Part shown: positions 17,401-25,502 of the stretch, one piece after another
Position numbering within the stretch: the stretch's first letter is position 1
Layout of the letters: each line of letters opens with the position of its first letter
NCBI GenBank assembly: GCA_024763175.1
Contig: JANTGA010000003.1
Span: 1-46,190 of the forward strand
DNA length: 46,190 nucleotides
DNA from: Sulfurovum sp.
Lineage (GTDB): Bacteria; Campylobacterota; Campylobacteria; Campylobacterales; Sulfurovaceae
Direction: 5' to 3'
Notes under the pieces: generated by a model
Told to the model about the DNA's origin: nothing
Seen by the model: the letters and a program-made list of their open reading frames with translations, nothing else
The model's database searches: none
Made by a program: the position numbers and the translations under genes

Positions 17401-18447
17401 TTACTCCATGATAATATTGGCGATATTGTGACTGCTGCCATGGTCAAGATAGGCTTTGAGTTCAGAAGCTTTTTGTGCAAATAGCTTTTGATCAAAACGC
17501 TCATACTCCAAGAGCAGATTGTCAAGTGTGACATCTTCCTGGATCAGTTCTTTGTGTAGTGTTGTGCCATTATAGTGGTTTAAGATGATATTGGCAAGAC
17601 CTATCTGTTTGAGCCCCAGAAATTTTGTTCCGATGAAATAGTCTACTTTTTTGGCAATATAGTTTAGGACAAAAGGTGTGCCTATAAGTGCTGCTTCGAG
17701 TGTGGCAGTCCCGCTGCATATAAAAGCAAAATCTGATCGATAGAGGGCCGTCTGTGTATCTTTGATAATCTCAAAACCATCTATCTCTCCGTAGAGTTGG
17801 CGGATCGTTTCGTCATCAAAAGAAGAGGGTATGACGAGCAGTGCCTGCTCTGAGTGGAGTTTTTTTCTCAGTTGACGATAGAGAGGCATGAGTTTTGTGA
17901 TCTCTCCACGGCGACTTCCGGGCAGATAGGCAATGGTATTGTGTTTATCCGGCTGTACTGCTGCATCTGCTTTTGTCAACTCGATCTCATCAAGCAGGGG
18001 ATGACCCACATATTCTGCCTTGTCTTGATAGTAGTCTATCTCAAAAGGGAGAATACCCAGCAGTCGGTCACAATACGCCTCCAGTTTCTTCACGCGTTTG
18101 GGACGACTGATCCATATCTGAGGGAGGATATAGTAGATGATCTCTTTGTCCGGGTAAGCTTTTTTGAGTTTTTTGGCAAGGGGAAGGTTGAAGCCAGAGC
18201 TATCCATCAGGAGTACTTTGTCTGCTTGATTGGCAAGTGCAACCATCTCATCTGCTACCTTGAAAAACCAGTGTAGCTTTTTGAGTGCATCAACGACGCC
18301 CATGATCGCCATCTGGGAAATATCATAGAGTGGATGGCCCAGTGATTTGTCGAAAATTCCCAGTAGTTCTACATCCCGAGTATGCTTAAGTACTTCTTTG
18401 AGATGCAGATTGGAGGAGGGCTCCAGGGCTGATACTAAAAGTTTGAT
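17401..18447 (-). CDS. lpxB: Lipid-A-disaccharide synthase LpxB (apparent ATC start)
   Basis: A GT19 glycosyltransferase that joins UDP-diacylglucosamine and lipid X into the lipid A disaccharide. Family blocks seen are YYILPQIWISRPKRV, YVGHPLLDE, LPGSRRGEI and the UDP-binding CSGTATLEAAL. The first ATG in frame (18312) would remove about 45 residues, including the substrate motif. The frame continues upstream without a stop and encodes KLLVSALEPSSNLHLKEVL, the typical campylobacterial N-terminus. The codon where ATG would be expected, right after AAAGG and a 6-base spacer, reads ATC (18447-18445), giving a normal 348-residue protein. So either an ATC (or the preceding ATT) initiates, or there is a point change. 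It begins 17 bases after the helicase gene. Confidence 0.88.
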   Translation of the reverse strand: MKLLVSALEPSSNLHLKEVLKHTRDVELLGIFDKSLGHPLYDISQMAIMGVVDALKKLHWFFKVADEMVALANQADKVLLMDSSGFNLPLAKKLKKAYPDKEIIYYILPQIWISRPKRVKKLEAYCDRLLGILPFEIDYYQDKAEYVGHPLLDEIELTKADAAVQPDKHNTIAYLPGSRRGEITKLMPLYRQLRKKLHSEQALLVIPSSFDDETIRQLYGEIDGFEIIKDTQTALYRSDFAFICSGTATLEAALIGTPFVLNYIAKKVDYFIGTKFLGLKQIGLANIILNHYNGTTLHKELIQEDVTLDNLLLEYERFDQKLFAQKASELKAYLDHGSSHNIANIIME

Positions 18448-18464
18448 GGTAATCCTTTGTTAGA

Positions 18465-19928
18465 TCAATCTCTTCTTGGCTTGCTGTTTCTTCGTCCTCG
18501 ATGTCTACTGCCGCCTTGGCTGTTTCGGCGATTGCGGCTGTTTCTATTGCTGCCGCCGGATTTTCGGTATCCGCCTCTGCCTCGGTCGTTGCCTCTGCCT
18601 CGCATCGTTCTTTCGATCAGAAGCTCTATCTCTTCGAGCCCCAAACCAATATTCTCTTTTCCTTTAATATTTTGGCTTTCCTGAAGTCTTGAAGCCAAAA
18701 GATGGGCAATGGTGACGATATCGAGATCATGCTGGAGCGTTTTCACCAGATTGATAGCATTTTCAGTGATTTGGGTTCCTGCGATAGCAGCGATCAGTTC
18801 ATCTGATTTGCTATTTTGTACCTCTTGTCGAGTAGGGATGACCTGTGTGAGCAGCTTGGTACCTACATCTTTTTCGATTTTCTTGATCGTTCTAAGCTCA
18901 GCAGGGGTGACCAGCGTGATCGCTTCGCCTGTTTTGCCTGCTCTGCCGGTACGACCGATACGATGCACATAGCTCTCAGAGTCAAAAGGGATATGATAGT
19001 TGAAGACATGGGTGACATCATTGACATCCAAGCCGCGTGCTGCCACATCGGTTGCGACGAAGATATCGATACCGCCCTGTTTGAATCCACGAATGGTTAC
19101 CTCTCGCTGTTTTTGCTCCATATCGCCATGAAGGCCGCTGACTTTGAAGCCCTGAGAAGTGAGATGTGAAACCAAGCGATCGACCTCTTTTTTCATGCGG
19201 CAAAATATAATAGACTTGGCAGGATTCTTGAAATCGATCAAACGTACCAGCGCATCATCCCGTTCTCTCTCCTGTACCACATAGTAGTGTTGTGCAATGT
19301 TGGTATTGGTGCTTTCTGTTTTGGTAATGGAGATAGTTTTTGGCTTATGCAAAATCTGTTCAGCAAGTTTGCGAATTCCTTTTGGCATTGTTGCGGAAAA
19401 CATCAGTGTTTGCCTCTCTTTCGGCAAAAAGGTAAAAATATTTTTGATTTCGTCAAGAAATCCCATATCCAGCATCTCATCTGCTTCATCCAGTACAACA
19501 AAGCGAGGAGTGATCTTGATCTTCCCGCTCATCAGAAGATCTTGCAGTCTTCCTGGAGTAGCGACAACTATGGATGCCTGCTTGACACGCTCGATCTGTT
19601 TGGCATAAGCTGTTCCGCCATAGACAGTTGCCGTCTTGAGTCCTGCGTACTTGCCGAAACGATAGAGTTCGTCACTCACCTGCATCGCCAGTTCGCGAGT
19701 AGGGACGATGACCAGTCCTTCGACACTTCCGTCTGCTTTCATCTGATCCATGATCGGCAGTCCAAAAGCAGCGGTTTTGCCCGTGCCCGTCTGTGCCTGA
19801 GCAATGATATCATTGCCTTCAAGTATCAGAGGAATCGCCTCTTTTTGTACAGGACTTGGCTCTTTGAATCCTGCTTCGTCGATCGCTTGCTGTATGGTTG
19901 ACTTAAGGTTAAAATCGGTAAATTTCAT
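18465..19928 (-). CDS. DEAD-box ATP-dependent RNA helicase
   Basis: A 487-residue RNA helicase from ATG 19928, beginning MKFTDFNLKSTIQQAI with the Q-motif region (EPSPVQKEAIPLIL). All core motifs are present: AQTGTGKT, PTRELAMQ, DEADEMLDMGF, SAT, and HRIGRTGRAGKTG. The C-terminal tail after residue about 440 is rich in R, G, S and N (RGRGNDRGRGGYRKSGG), a typical disordered RNA-binding tail. An extra in-frame ATG at 19961 is possible but unsupported. The nearby cold-shock gene is in the same direction, and many DEAD-box helicases of this kind act in cold adaptation and ribosome assembly; the specific subgroup cannot be told. Confidence 0.93.
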   Translation of the reverse strand: MKFTDFNLKSTIQQAIDEAGFKEPSPVQKEAIPLILEGNDIIAQAQTGTGKTAAFGLPIMDQMKADGSVEGLVIVPTRELAMQVSDELYRFGKYAGLKTATVYGGTAYAKQIERVKQASIVVATPGRLQDLLMSGKIKITPRFVVLDEADEMLDMGFLDEIKNIFTFLPKERQTLMFSATMPKGIRKLAEQILHKPKTISITKTESTNTNIAQHYYVVQERERDDALVRLIDFKNPAKSIIFCRMKKEVDRLVSHLTSQGFKVSGLHGDMEQKQREVTIRGFKQGGIDIFVATDVAARGLDVNDVTHVFNYHIPFDSESYVHRIGRTGRAGKTGEAITLVTPAELRTIKKIEKDVGTKLLTQVIPTRQEVQNSKSDELIAAIAGTQITENAINLVKTLQHDLDIVTIAHLLASRLQESQNIKGKENIGLGLEEIELLIERTMRGRGNDRGRGGYRKSGGSNRNSRNRRNSQGGSRHRGRRNSKPRRD

Positions 19929-20146
19929 ATCTGTTTCTTTCGTGTTAATATATGACTTCATTAAAGTCTATTTTCACAAATATACACAATTCCAAAAACA
20001 AGGTTTCGTCATACCGATCAAGGTCATTCCGGGGAATAAGTCTAAGTTATCTGAAGAATTATTTTATATTCGTAGAAAATTTGTCACATTATAGCAAATT
20101 ATGAAAAAAAAAGATAGGGTAAATTGTTAAAAAGAAGATGGTACAT

Positions 20147-20173
20147 ATCAGACAGACGCGAAGTCTGTCTGAT
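20147..20173 (-). terminator. Hairpin downstream of the cold-shock gene
   Basis: A perfect 11-bp inverted repeat (ATCAGACAGAC / GTCTGTCTGAT) with a 5-base loop lies 7 bases after the cold-shock stop codon. On the minus strand a T-rich stretch (CTTCTTTTT) follows about 9 bases later rather than immediately, so this is either a weak intrinsic terminator or a 3' stabilising hairpin. Confidence 0.55.
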
Positions 20174-20180
20174 GCGTCAC

Positions 20181-20399
20181 CTAGAGTGGTGTGACGTTTT
20201 CAGCTTGAGGACCTTTTTGACCTTCACCGATTTCAAATGTTACTCTCTGGCCTTCTGTCAAAGAAACACGACCGGGGCCTGTGCTGTTTACTTGTCTAAA
20301 GTGAACAAATACATCACTCCCGCCATTCTCTTGTTGGATAAATCCATAACCTTTTTCATCGTTGAACCATTTTACAGTTCCATTTAGCAATTCTGCCAT
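20181..20399 (-). CDS. Cold-shock protein (CspA family)
   Basis: A 72-residue single cold-shock domain protein that binds single-stranded RNA or DNA. Both RNA-binding motifs are present: KGYGFIQ (RNP1) and DVFVHF (RNP2). The C-terminal [13 protein letters not shown] is typical. The start is ATG 20399, with AAAGG about 8 bases upstream; the longer open frame is not supported. A long leader with two inverted repeats precedes it, in keeping with temperature-responsive regulation, and a hairpin follows the stop. Confidence 0.95.
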   Translation of the reverse strand: MAELLNGTVKWFNDEKGYGFIQQENGGSDVFVHFRQVNSTGPGRVSLTEGQRVTFEIGEGQKGPQAENVTPL

Positions 20400-20535
20400 T
20401 GTCGTACCTTTATATAGGAAAATACACTTCACTAACGAAGTGGAATCAAAATCGGAGAGTCTTTCGGTCTAGCACTACACTTAACTGTCACGCTAAAGAT
20501 GAACTCACACCTCATCTTTCATCGCAAGTATTATA
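20400..20535 (-). promoter_or_regulatory. Structured 5' leader and promoter of the cold-shock gene
   Basis: On the minus strand a TATAAT lies at 20535-20530, with TTGACC at 20555-20550 (14-base spacer, shorter than ideal). It implies an untranslated leader of roughly 125 bases. The leader holds two perfect inverted repeats: AAAGATGA/TCATCTTT (8 bp, 20495-20502 and 20512-20519) and CACTTC/GAAGTG (6 bp, 20427-20432 and 20439-20444) close to the ribosome site. Long structured leaders are known to act as thermosensors in cspA mRNA. Confidence 0.55.
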
Positions 20536-20581
20536 GCTACTTTTTATTAGGTCAAGCTGTGGTTTAGAATAAAATTAAAGT

Positions 20582-22189
20582 TTAGTCGTCAATCTCTCTC
20601 AAAACGTGTTCTGGCAGTCGTTTGCTGGCAGCAGCACCAAGCTTTTCAAGCTTTTGAAACTGACTGGTGAGGCTTCCTGACCCAGTATGAAGTCTGCCAT
20701 ACGTCTCTTCGTATGTTTTTTGGATCGTGTTGATCTGTTTCCCCAGTCTATTGACACTTTCCACGAACCCGACAAATTTATCGAAGAGCAGTCCGGCCCG
20801 TTTGGCAATCTCCTGAGCATTGTGCTGTTGCTGTTCCTGCTTCCAGGTATTTTCTACTGCTCTGAGTGCCACCATGAGTGTCGTCGGTCCCACCAGGATA
20901 ACATTTTTTTTAAATGCGAAGTCGAATAGGGCAGCGTCATGCTCCATCGCCATCAGCAGAGCACTCTCCACCGGCACAAACATAAAGATAAAGTCCAGTG
21001 TCTCAACTCCTTTGAGTCCGGTATAGTCTTTGTCGCTCAATTCACGGATATGTTTCCTGATGGAGATAAGATGCTGATCAGCAAAATCTTGCTTTTGTTC
21101 CTCCCTCTCTGTGGAGATATATTGCTCATAGGCGCGAAGTGATGTTTTGGCATCGATGATGATCTCCCTGCGATCGGGGAGATAGACGATCACATCCGGG
21201 CGATAGCGGCTGTTGTCGCTTTCATGTTCCAGGCTCACCTCCCGCTTGTAGGACTCACCGGCCTTCAATCCGGAGTTTTCCAGGACCCGCTCGAGGATCA
21301 TCTCTCCCCAGATCCCCTGTGTTTTGCTTTCACCCTTGAGGGCATTGGTCAGGTTGTTGGCCTCTCTGCTCATCTGCAGATTGATCTCTTTGATCTGTTT
21401 GATCTCACTTTGGAGCATAGATCGTTCCTGCGTCTCCCTGATGTAGACATCATTGATCTGTTTTTTGAACGCTTCGAACTGCACCTGGATGGGGGTGATC
21501 ATCTCTGTCAATTTTTCACTATTTTGCTCTGAAAACTGTTTGGAGTTACTTTTGAGGATTGTGTCGGCCAGTGTCCTGAACTCCAGTTTGAGCTGCTCTT
21601 TATTCTCTTGAAGCAGTGTCAGTTTTTCCGTACTCTGTTTCCGTTCACTTTCGAGCAGTATATCGAGCTCTCCGATCCGATTTTGTGCTTTGCCAAGTTC
21701 ACTTTGGAGCTGCTCTATTTTTGCCTGCTGTTCTGATGTTCGGTCCTCTAAGGTGGCCACAAGTTTTTGATACTCAGCCGATTGTGATTGGGCAGCGCTC
21801 AGTTCGGTACTCAGTGTAAGCCTGCTCCGCTCGAAAACCTCTTCAAGTGTTTTGTGTTCTTCTTTCAGTCTTCTGTACTGTACAACCTTCTCATTCAGTC
21901 CATTGATCCGCTCTTTATAGATTGCGTTATGCTGGTCGAGCTCTATGGATCGATTACTCTCTTCCTGGAGCTTTTTTTGGGATTGTGTCAAAAGGTTTCG
22001 ATGTGTTTCATCGGATTGGGAGAGCGTGTTGAGTTTCTCTTTTAGCAGCGCAATGTCTGACTCCAGATCCAGCCGTTGCCCCTCCAATAGCAGTATATAT
22101 TTTTGCCTCAACAGAAGAAAAGTCAGTATCCAAGCCAAAAAAGCTGCGATCAAAGCAGAAGCTATCCATAACCACTCGTTATCTGTCAT
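20582..22189 (-). CDS. rmuC: DNA recombination protein RmuC
   Basis: A 535-residue RmuC-family protein. It has one N-terminal membrane segment (LWIASALIAAFLAWILTFLLL) and a long coiled coil (about residues 30-290). The conserved RmuC domain follows with TQGIWGEMILERVLENSGL, YRPDVIVYLPDRREIIIDAKTSL and ILVGPTTLMVALRAV. The DAK block resembles the nuclease-fold core of the family. RmuC limits inversion at short inverted repeats in E. coli. It is transcribed in the same direction as the cold-shock gene, which starts at 20399. The flanking glycosylase is also a DNA-maintenance gene. Confidence 0.93.
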   Translation of the reverse strand: MTDNEWLWIASALIAAFLAWILTFLLLRQKYILLLEGQRLDLESDIALLKEKLNTLSQSDETHRNLLTQSQKKLQEESNRSIELDQHNAIYKERINGLNEKVVQYRRLKEEHKTLEEVFERSRLTLSTELSAAQSQSAEYQKLVATLEDRTSEQQAKIEQLQSELGKAQNRIGELDILLESERKQSTEKLTLLQENKEQLKLEFRTLADTILKSNSKQFSEQNSEKLTEMITPIQVQFEAFKKQINDVYIRETQERSMLQSEIKQIKEINLQMSREANNLTNALKGESKTQGIWGEMILERVLENSGLKAGESYKREVSLEHESDNSRYRPDVIVYLPDRREIIIDAKTSLRAYEQYISTEREEQKQDFADQHLISIRKHIRELSDKDYTGLKGVETLDFIFMFVPVESALLMAMEHDAALFDFAFKKNVILVGPTTLMVALRAVENTWKQEQQQHNAQEIAKRAGLLFDKFVGFVESVNRLGKQINTIQKTYEETYGRLHTGSGSLTSQFQKLEKLGAAASKRLPEHVLREIDD

Positions 22190-22263
22190 TTCGCTTATCC
22201 TGTTTTTTGAGGAGTATAGCAGGTTTTGACAAAAGGCGTAGCATGGATGACAGTTTGGGATTT

Positions 22264-22947
22264 TTATATGCCCAAAAATTGTGTTAGTTGTACCAGGTCC
22301 ACTTTTTTGCCTCGGATATATGCTTTGGCGAACTCGACAATTTTTCCATGCATCCGTGCGTAGAGCTGATGACGCGGTATTTCCTTTCCGTAGAGTGCTT
22401 GGACTTTATCGAAGTTTTCTTCCAGCCCCTCTAGCATCCACTCCTGAATTTCATCATAGCTTTCTAAATGATATCCAAACGCTTCGAGCAATCTTCCGGT
22501 ATAGCTATCGACAACGAAAACATCGCGTTTGCATCCATAGCAGAGGATAGAGTCGGCACTCTCCATTCCGATTCCTTTTTGCTCTAGCAGCCACTCTCGG
22601 TCCACCTCCTCTTGAAAACTTTCAAACGTACCATAGGTGTCTATGATATGTTGACAGAGAAGCTGAAGTCTCTGGGCTTTGGTATTATAAAATCCGCTGG
22701 GTTTGATGCAGGCAGCTATCTGTCGGATATCTGCTTTGGCGATTGTCTCAAGTGTGCCAATGCCAGCTTTCCTTAGATTGTCCAGAGACAACTCTACCTT
22801 TTCCCATTTTGTCTGTTGTGTGAGAAGTGCTCCCAGGATCACCTCTTCTGTGCTGCTGTTTGGCCACCAGAGTGGGTCTCTCTCACTCTTCAGGTAGCCC
22901 ATTTTTTTGAGACCCAAGAGTAGTTCGTAGCTATTTTGAAGCACCAT
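22264..22947 (-). CDS. magIII: 3-methyladenine DNA glycosylase, MagIII type (endonuclease III superfamily)
   Basis: A 227-residue helix-hairpin-helix DNA glycosylase. LLEQKGIGMESADSILCYG is the HhH motif and FVVDSYTGRLLEAFG contains the catalytic aspartate. The residue usually a lysine in endonuclease III is Met/Glu (GIGMES), so no AP-lyase activity is expected. The C-terminal four-cysteine iron-sulfur loop is also missing. Those two absences and the GALLTQQTKWEKV and LYARMHGKIVEFAK blocks point to the Helicobacter MagIII group, which removes 3-methyladenine. The start is ATG 22947, with AAGGAG just upstream; a longer frame from 22986 is unsupported. Confidence 0.87.
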   Translation of the reverse strand: MVLQNSYELLLGLKKMGYLKSERDPLWWPNSSTEEVILGALLTQQTKWEKVELSLDNLRKAGIGTLETIAKADIRQIAACIKPSGFYNTKAQRLQLLCQHIIDTYGTFESFQEEVDREWLLEQKGIGMESADSILCYGCKRDVFVVDSYTGRLLEAFGYHLESYDEIQEWMLEGLEENFDKVQALYGKEIPRHQLYARMHGKIVEFAKAYIRGKKVDLVQLTQFLGI

Positions 22948-23109
22948 TATCTCCTTGATAGAGTATGATATAGGACAAAGATACAAATCAATTCCATTTT
23001 TTCAGGATGATTGTCTGATTCATAAGTATAACAGATTATGGTGATTATTATGTTACTATTTATGAGTATGCAGGATCCTGACTTCATGGTATCTGGAGTA
23101 CTCTTATGC

Positions 23110-23115
23110 TACAAT
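23110..23115 (+). promoter_or_regulatory. Putative -10 element of the DUF89 gene
   Basis: TACAAT, 22 bases before ATG 23137, followed by an AAAGGAGA ribosome site. Overlaps a second candidate TATGCT at 23105. No -35 box is seen. Confidence 0.35.
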
Positions 23116-23136
23116 CCGCGAAAAAGGAGACAGGCA

Positions 23137-23967
23137 ATGCATATCAAACCTGACTGTATCGGCTGCTTGCTCAATCAATCACTCAAAGTCTCCAAGCTAT
23201 TGGAACTTGATGACGATACCAGCAAAAAAATACTTGACCGTTCCGCAGAGATCCTGATCGATCACGATCTCTCTGACACACCTCCGCAGATTGCCAAGGA
23301 TATTTATCAGGCGATTTCGGCTATTACCGGAGAGGAGGACCCTGTCTCACTCTCCAAAGAACGTGCCACCAGAGAGGCAATGAAGATCGATACCTCTTTT
23401 GTTCAGAGTATTCCTGATGCGCTGAAACTCTCGGTTATCGGTAATGTGATCGATTTTGGTGCACAGAACCAGTTTGATCTCCAGGAGACAATCCAAAAGC
23501 AGTTTGGTCTCTCTTTTGCGATCGATGATGGCGAAGCCTTTATGCGGGAACTTGAGAAGGCGAGAGAGATCGTGATCATCGGTGACAACACAGGGGAACA
23601 TGTTTTTGATAAGCTACTGATAGAGATGATCCAAAAAGAGTATGATGTGCTGGTGCATTATTTTGTCAGAGGCACCCCTATCATCAACGATGTCACAGTC
23701 AAAGAAGCACAGCTACTCAGCGACTGCGCACACATCGTCGACACAGGCGTAGAGACACCGGGATATGATCTCGAAGAGGCCAATGCAGCCTCCAGAGAGA
23801 TTTTTGACCGTGCAGATATTGTACTGGCAAAAGGGATGGGCAATTTCGAAAGCCTCTATCAGCAGGCGGAAAGAGATATCTATTTTCTCTTTATTGTCAA
23901 GTGCACGGTTGTCGCCCAGGCAATTGGGCAAGAGATCAAGGAGATGATTTTTAAAAGATCATTTTGA
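23137..23967 (+). CDS. DUF89/ARMT1-type metal-dependent phosphatase
   Basis: A 276-residue DUF89 protein starting at ATG 23137 with a good AAAGGAGA site; a longer open frame reaching 23038 is unsupported. The N-terminal CIGCLLNQ motif is typical of the archaeal/bacterial subfamily. GDNTGEHVFDKLLIE supplies the metal-binding Asp/Asn block, and KGMGNFESL matches the second active-site motif. Relatives are damage-control phosphatases that remove phosphate from harmful phosphometabolites, often with Mn, Ni or Co. The natural substrate here is unknown. It has its own upstream region and is followed by the glycan locus. Confidence 0.87.
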   Translation: MHIKPDCIGCLLNQSLKVSKLLELDDDTSKKILDRSAEILIDHDLSDTPPQIAKDIYQAISAITGEEDPVSLSKERATREAMKIDTSFVQSIPDALKLSVIGNVIDFGAQNQFDLQETIQKQFGLSFAIDDGEAFMRELEKAREIVIIGDNTGEHVFDKLLIEMIQKEYDVLVHYFVRGTPIINDVTVKEAQLLSDCAHIVDTGVETPGYDLEEANAASREIFDRADIVLAKGMGNFESLYQQAERDIYFLFIVKCTVVAQAIGQEIKEMIFKRSF

Positions 23968-24010
23968 AGCAGTCACTTAAAGCCGAGAAAAACAAGCAAA
24001 AAAAAACGTG

Positions 24011-24044
24011 AAAATGCTATAATAAGACTATTTAGTAGCATTTT
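24011..24044 (+). promoter_or_regulatory. Extended -10 promoter inside an inverted repeat, upstream of the GT2 gene
   Basis: TGCTATAAT gives an extended -10 element (TATAAT at 24018-24023). An exact 8-bp inverted repeat, AAAATGCT at 24011-24018 and AGCATTTT at 24037-24044, overlaps the -10 and ends around the expected start of transcription. It could be an operator or the hairpin ending the DUF89 transcript. An AAAGGA ribosome site follows before ATG 24066. Confidence 0.5.
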
Positions 24045-24065
24045 GCAAGGAAAGGATTTTTATCA

Positions 24066-25016
24066 ATGGTGACTATTTCAGTAGTAACACCGGTTTATGG
24101 TTGCTGTGCAAGTCTTGGCAGTCTGTATCAAAGACTCAGAGATACATTATCGACCATTACTGAGGATTTTGAGATCATTATGGTCAACGATGCAAGCCCG
24201 GACAATGCCTGGGAAACGATAAAAGAACTTTCACGAAAAGATGAAAGAGTCAAAGGGGTCAATCTTTCCCGAAACTTTGGGCAGCACAAAGCGATCGTAG
24301 CTGGATTGGATTTTGCACAAGGTGACTGGATCGTTGTGATGGATTGTGATCTGCAGGATCAGCCAGAGGACATTATCAAGCTTTACAATAAAGCATTGGA
24401 GGGGTATGATATCGTTTTTGGCAGAAGGTCTGAAAGAAAAGACAGCATCTATAAAAAACTGAGTTCAAGGTTGTTTTATATCGTGAATGACTATTTCACC
24501 GAAAACAAGATGGATAACACAGTTGCAAATTTCAGTATTATCTCCAGAGAAGTACTCAAGAGTGTTCAGAAGTTTAAAGAGCAAAATAGAGTTTACTCTC
24601 TCTATGTCAACTGGGTAGGCTTCAGAAAAATAGAGATAGATGTAGAGCATGCCAAGCGAGCAGAGGGGAAAAGTTCATATACGCTATCCAAAATGATAGA
24701 TTTGGCGATAGAGAGTATCGTGTCCCAATCCAATAAACCTTTGAGGCTCTCTATCAAGTTTGGCTTCCTTGTTTCGTTTGTGAGTTTATTGTACGGGGTT
24801 TGGTTGATCATAAGCCATTTTATCCTTGCTCAGAAAGTTCCTGGCTGGACAAGTTTTATGGTTTCACTATACTTTATCGGGGGATTACTGTTTGCCAATA
24901 TGGGTGTTATGGGACTCTATATAGGTAAAATATTTGATGAGACTAAAAACAGACCGATCTATCTTGTCCAGGAGACTACATTTGACGACAAAAAAGAGAA
25001 GAAAGAAGAGGGGTAA
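24066..25016 (+). CDS. GT2 polyprenyl-phosphate glycosyltransferase (GtrB/ArnC-like)
   Basis: A 316-residue family 2 glycosyltransferase with a GT-A catalytic domain at residues 1 to about 225 and two membrane segments near 232-258 and 265-290. Motifs are VNDASPDNAW (D42), the DxD-like VVMDCDLQDQPEDI (D93, D95) and a conserved FSIISREVL. This architecture is that of enzymes loading a sugar onto undecaprenyl phosphate at the inner face of the membrane (GtrB, ArnC, DPM1-like). The stop overlaps the start of the SMR-type gene (TAATG). The next three genes encode multi-pass proteins that could use the lipid-linked sugar on the outer face. Sugar identity cannot be read from the sequence. Confidence 0.9.
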   Translation: MVTISVVTPVYGCCASLGSLYQRLRDTLSTITEDFEIIMVNDASPDNAWETIKELSRKDERVKGVNLSRNFGQHKAIVAGLDFAQGDWIVVMDCDLQDQPEDIIKLYNKALEGYDIVFGRRSERKDSIYKKLSSRLFYIVNDYFTENKMDNTVANFSIISREVLKSVQKFKEQNRVYSLYVNWVGFRKIEIDVEHAKRAEGKSSYTLSKMIDLAIESIVSQSNKPLRLSIKFGFLVSFVSLLYGVWLIISHFILAQKVPGWTSFMVSLYFIGGLLFANMGVMGLYIGKIFDETKNRPIYLVQETTFDDKKEKKEEG

Positions 25017-25381
25017 TGGGCTATTTCTATATATTTGGAACGATATTTTTTACTGTTTATGGACAACTGATTCTCAAGTGGAGAATTATGGATTATGGAA
25101 GTATGCCGGAGGATTTTGTTCAAAAGATATTCTTCCTGGTCAAGCTGCTTTTTGATCCGTTTATATTCAGCGGTTTTGCTGCTGCGTTCATCGCTTCGTT
25201 TTTTTGGATGGCAACGATGACAAAGTTCGAGCTGAGTTTTGCCTACCCTTTTATGAGTGGAGCATTTGTCCTGGTCTTTCTTTTTTCTGTCTTTTTGTTT
25301 CAGGAGACGGTGACGTGGCAGAAGATTGTTGGCTTGATGCTGATCGTGTTGGGTATTATCATTTCGAGCAGAAGTGTCTAA
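25016..25381 (+). CDS. Small four-helix SMR/EamA-type membrane protein, candidate lipid-linked sugar flippase
   Basis: A 121-residue protein with four predicted membrane segments and the SMR/EamA pattern (FSGFAAAFIASFFWMATMTK; SFAYPFMSGAFVLVF; GLMLIVLGIIISS). ArnE/ArnF-like proteins of this size flip undecaprenyl-phosphate-linked aminoarabinose. Because its start overlaps the stop of the GT2 gene it is almost certainly co-translated with it, and a role in flipping the GT2 product is the best guess. In classical Gtr cassettes the unrelated GtrA protein does this. A small-molecule exporter is a less likely alternative. Confidence 0.8.
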   Translation: MGYFYIFGTIFFTVYGQLILKWRIMDYGSMPEDFVQKIFFLVKLLFDPFIFSGFAAAFIASFFWMATMTKFELSFAYPFMSGAFVLVFLFSVFLFQETVTWQKIVGLMLIVLGIIISSRSV

Positions 25382-25470
25382 ACCATATATATACTACCAT
25401 TTGAACCCATTGGACTCGAACAAGTTCGAGTCTCCCAAGCGTCTAAACCATGATATGCTATATATTTGAA
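25376..25470 (+). repeat. Imperfect direct repeats flanking a palindrome, upstream of the GT-C-like array
   Basis: Two related blocks begin with GTCTAAACCAT at 25376 and 25441, and each ends with TTTGAAC. Between them is a palindrome, GACTCGAA (25413-25420) and TTCGAGTC (25425-25432), with a 4-base loop. There is no T-run after it, so it is not a standard terminator. A/T-rich TATGCTATATAT at 25454-25465 could serve as a -10 region for the downstream array. Confidence 0.55.
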
Positions 25471-25502
25471 CAGCAAAACAATAAGGAAAAAGGAGCTGAT
25501 AA

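Noticed and set aside
17401-18312. Short LpxB starting at ATG 18312
   Set aside because: This would lose about 45 N-terminal residues that are conserved in campylobacterial LpxB and encoded without a stop immediately upstream.
25413-25432. Intrinsic terminator after the SMR-type gene
   Set aside because: The stem is perfect, but it is followed by TCTCCCAAGC rather than a T-run, so it was reported as a palindrome instead.
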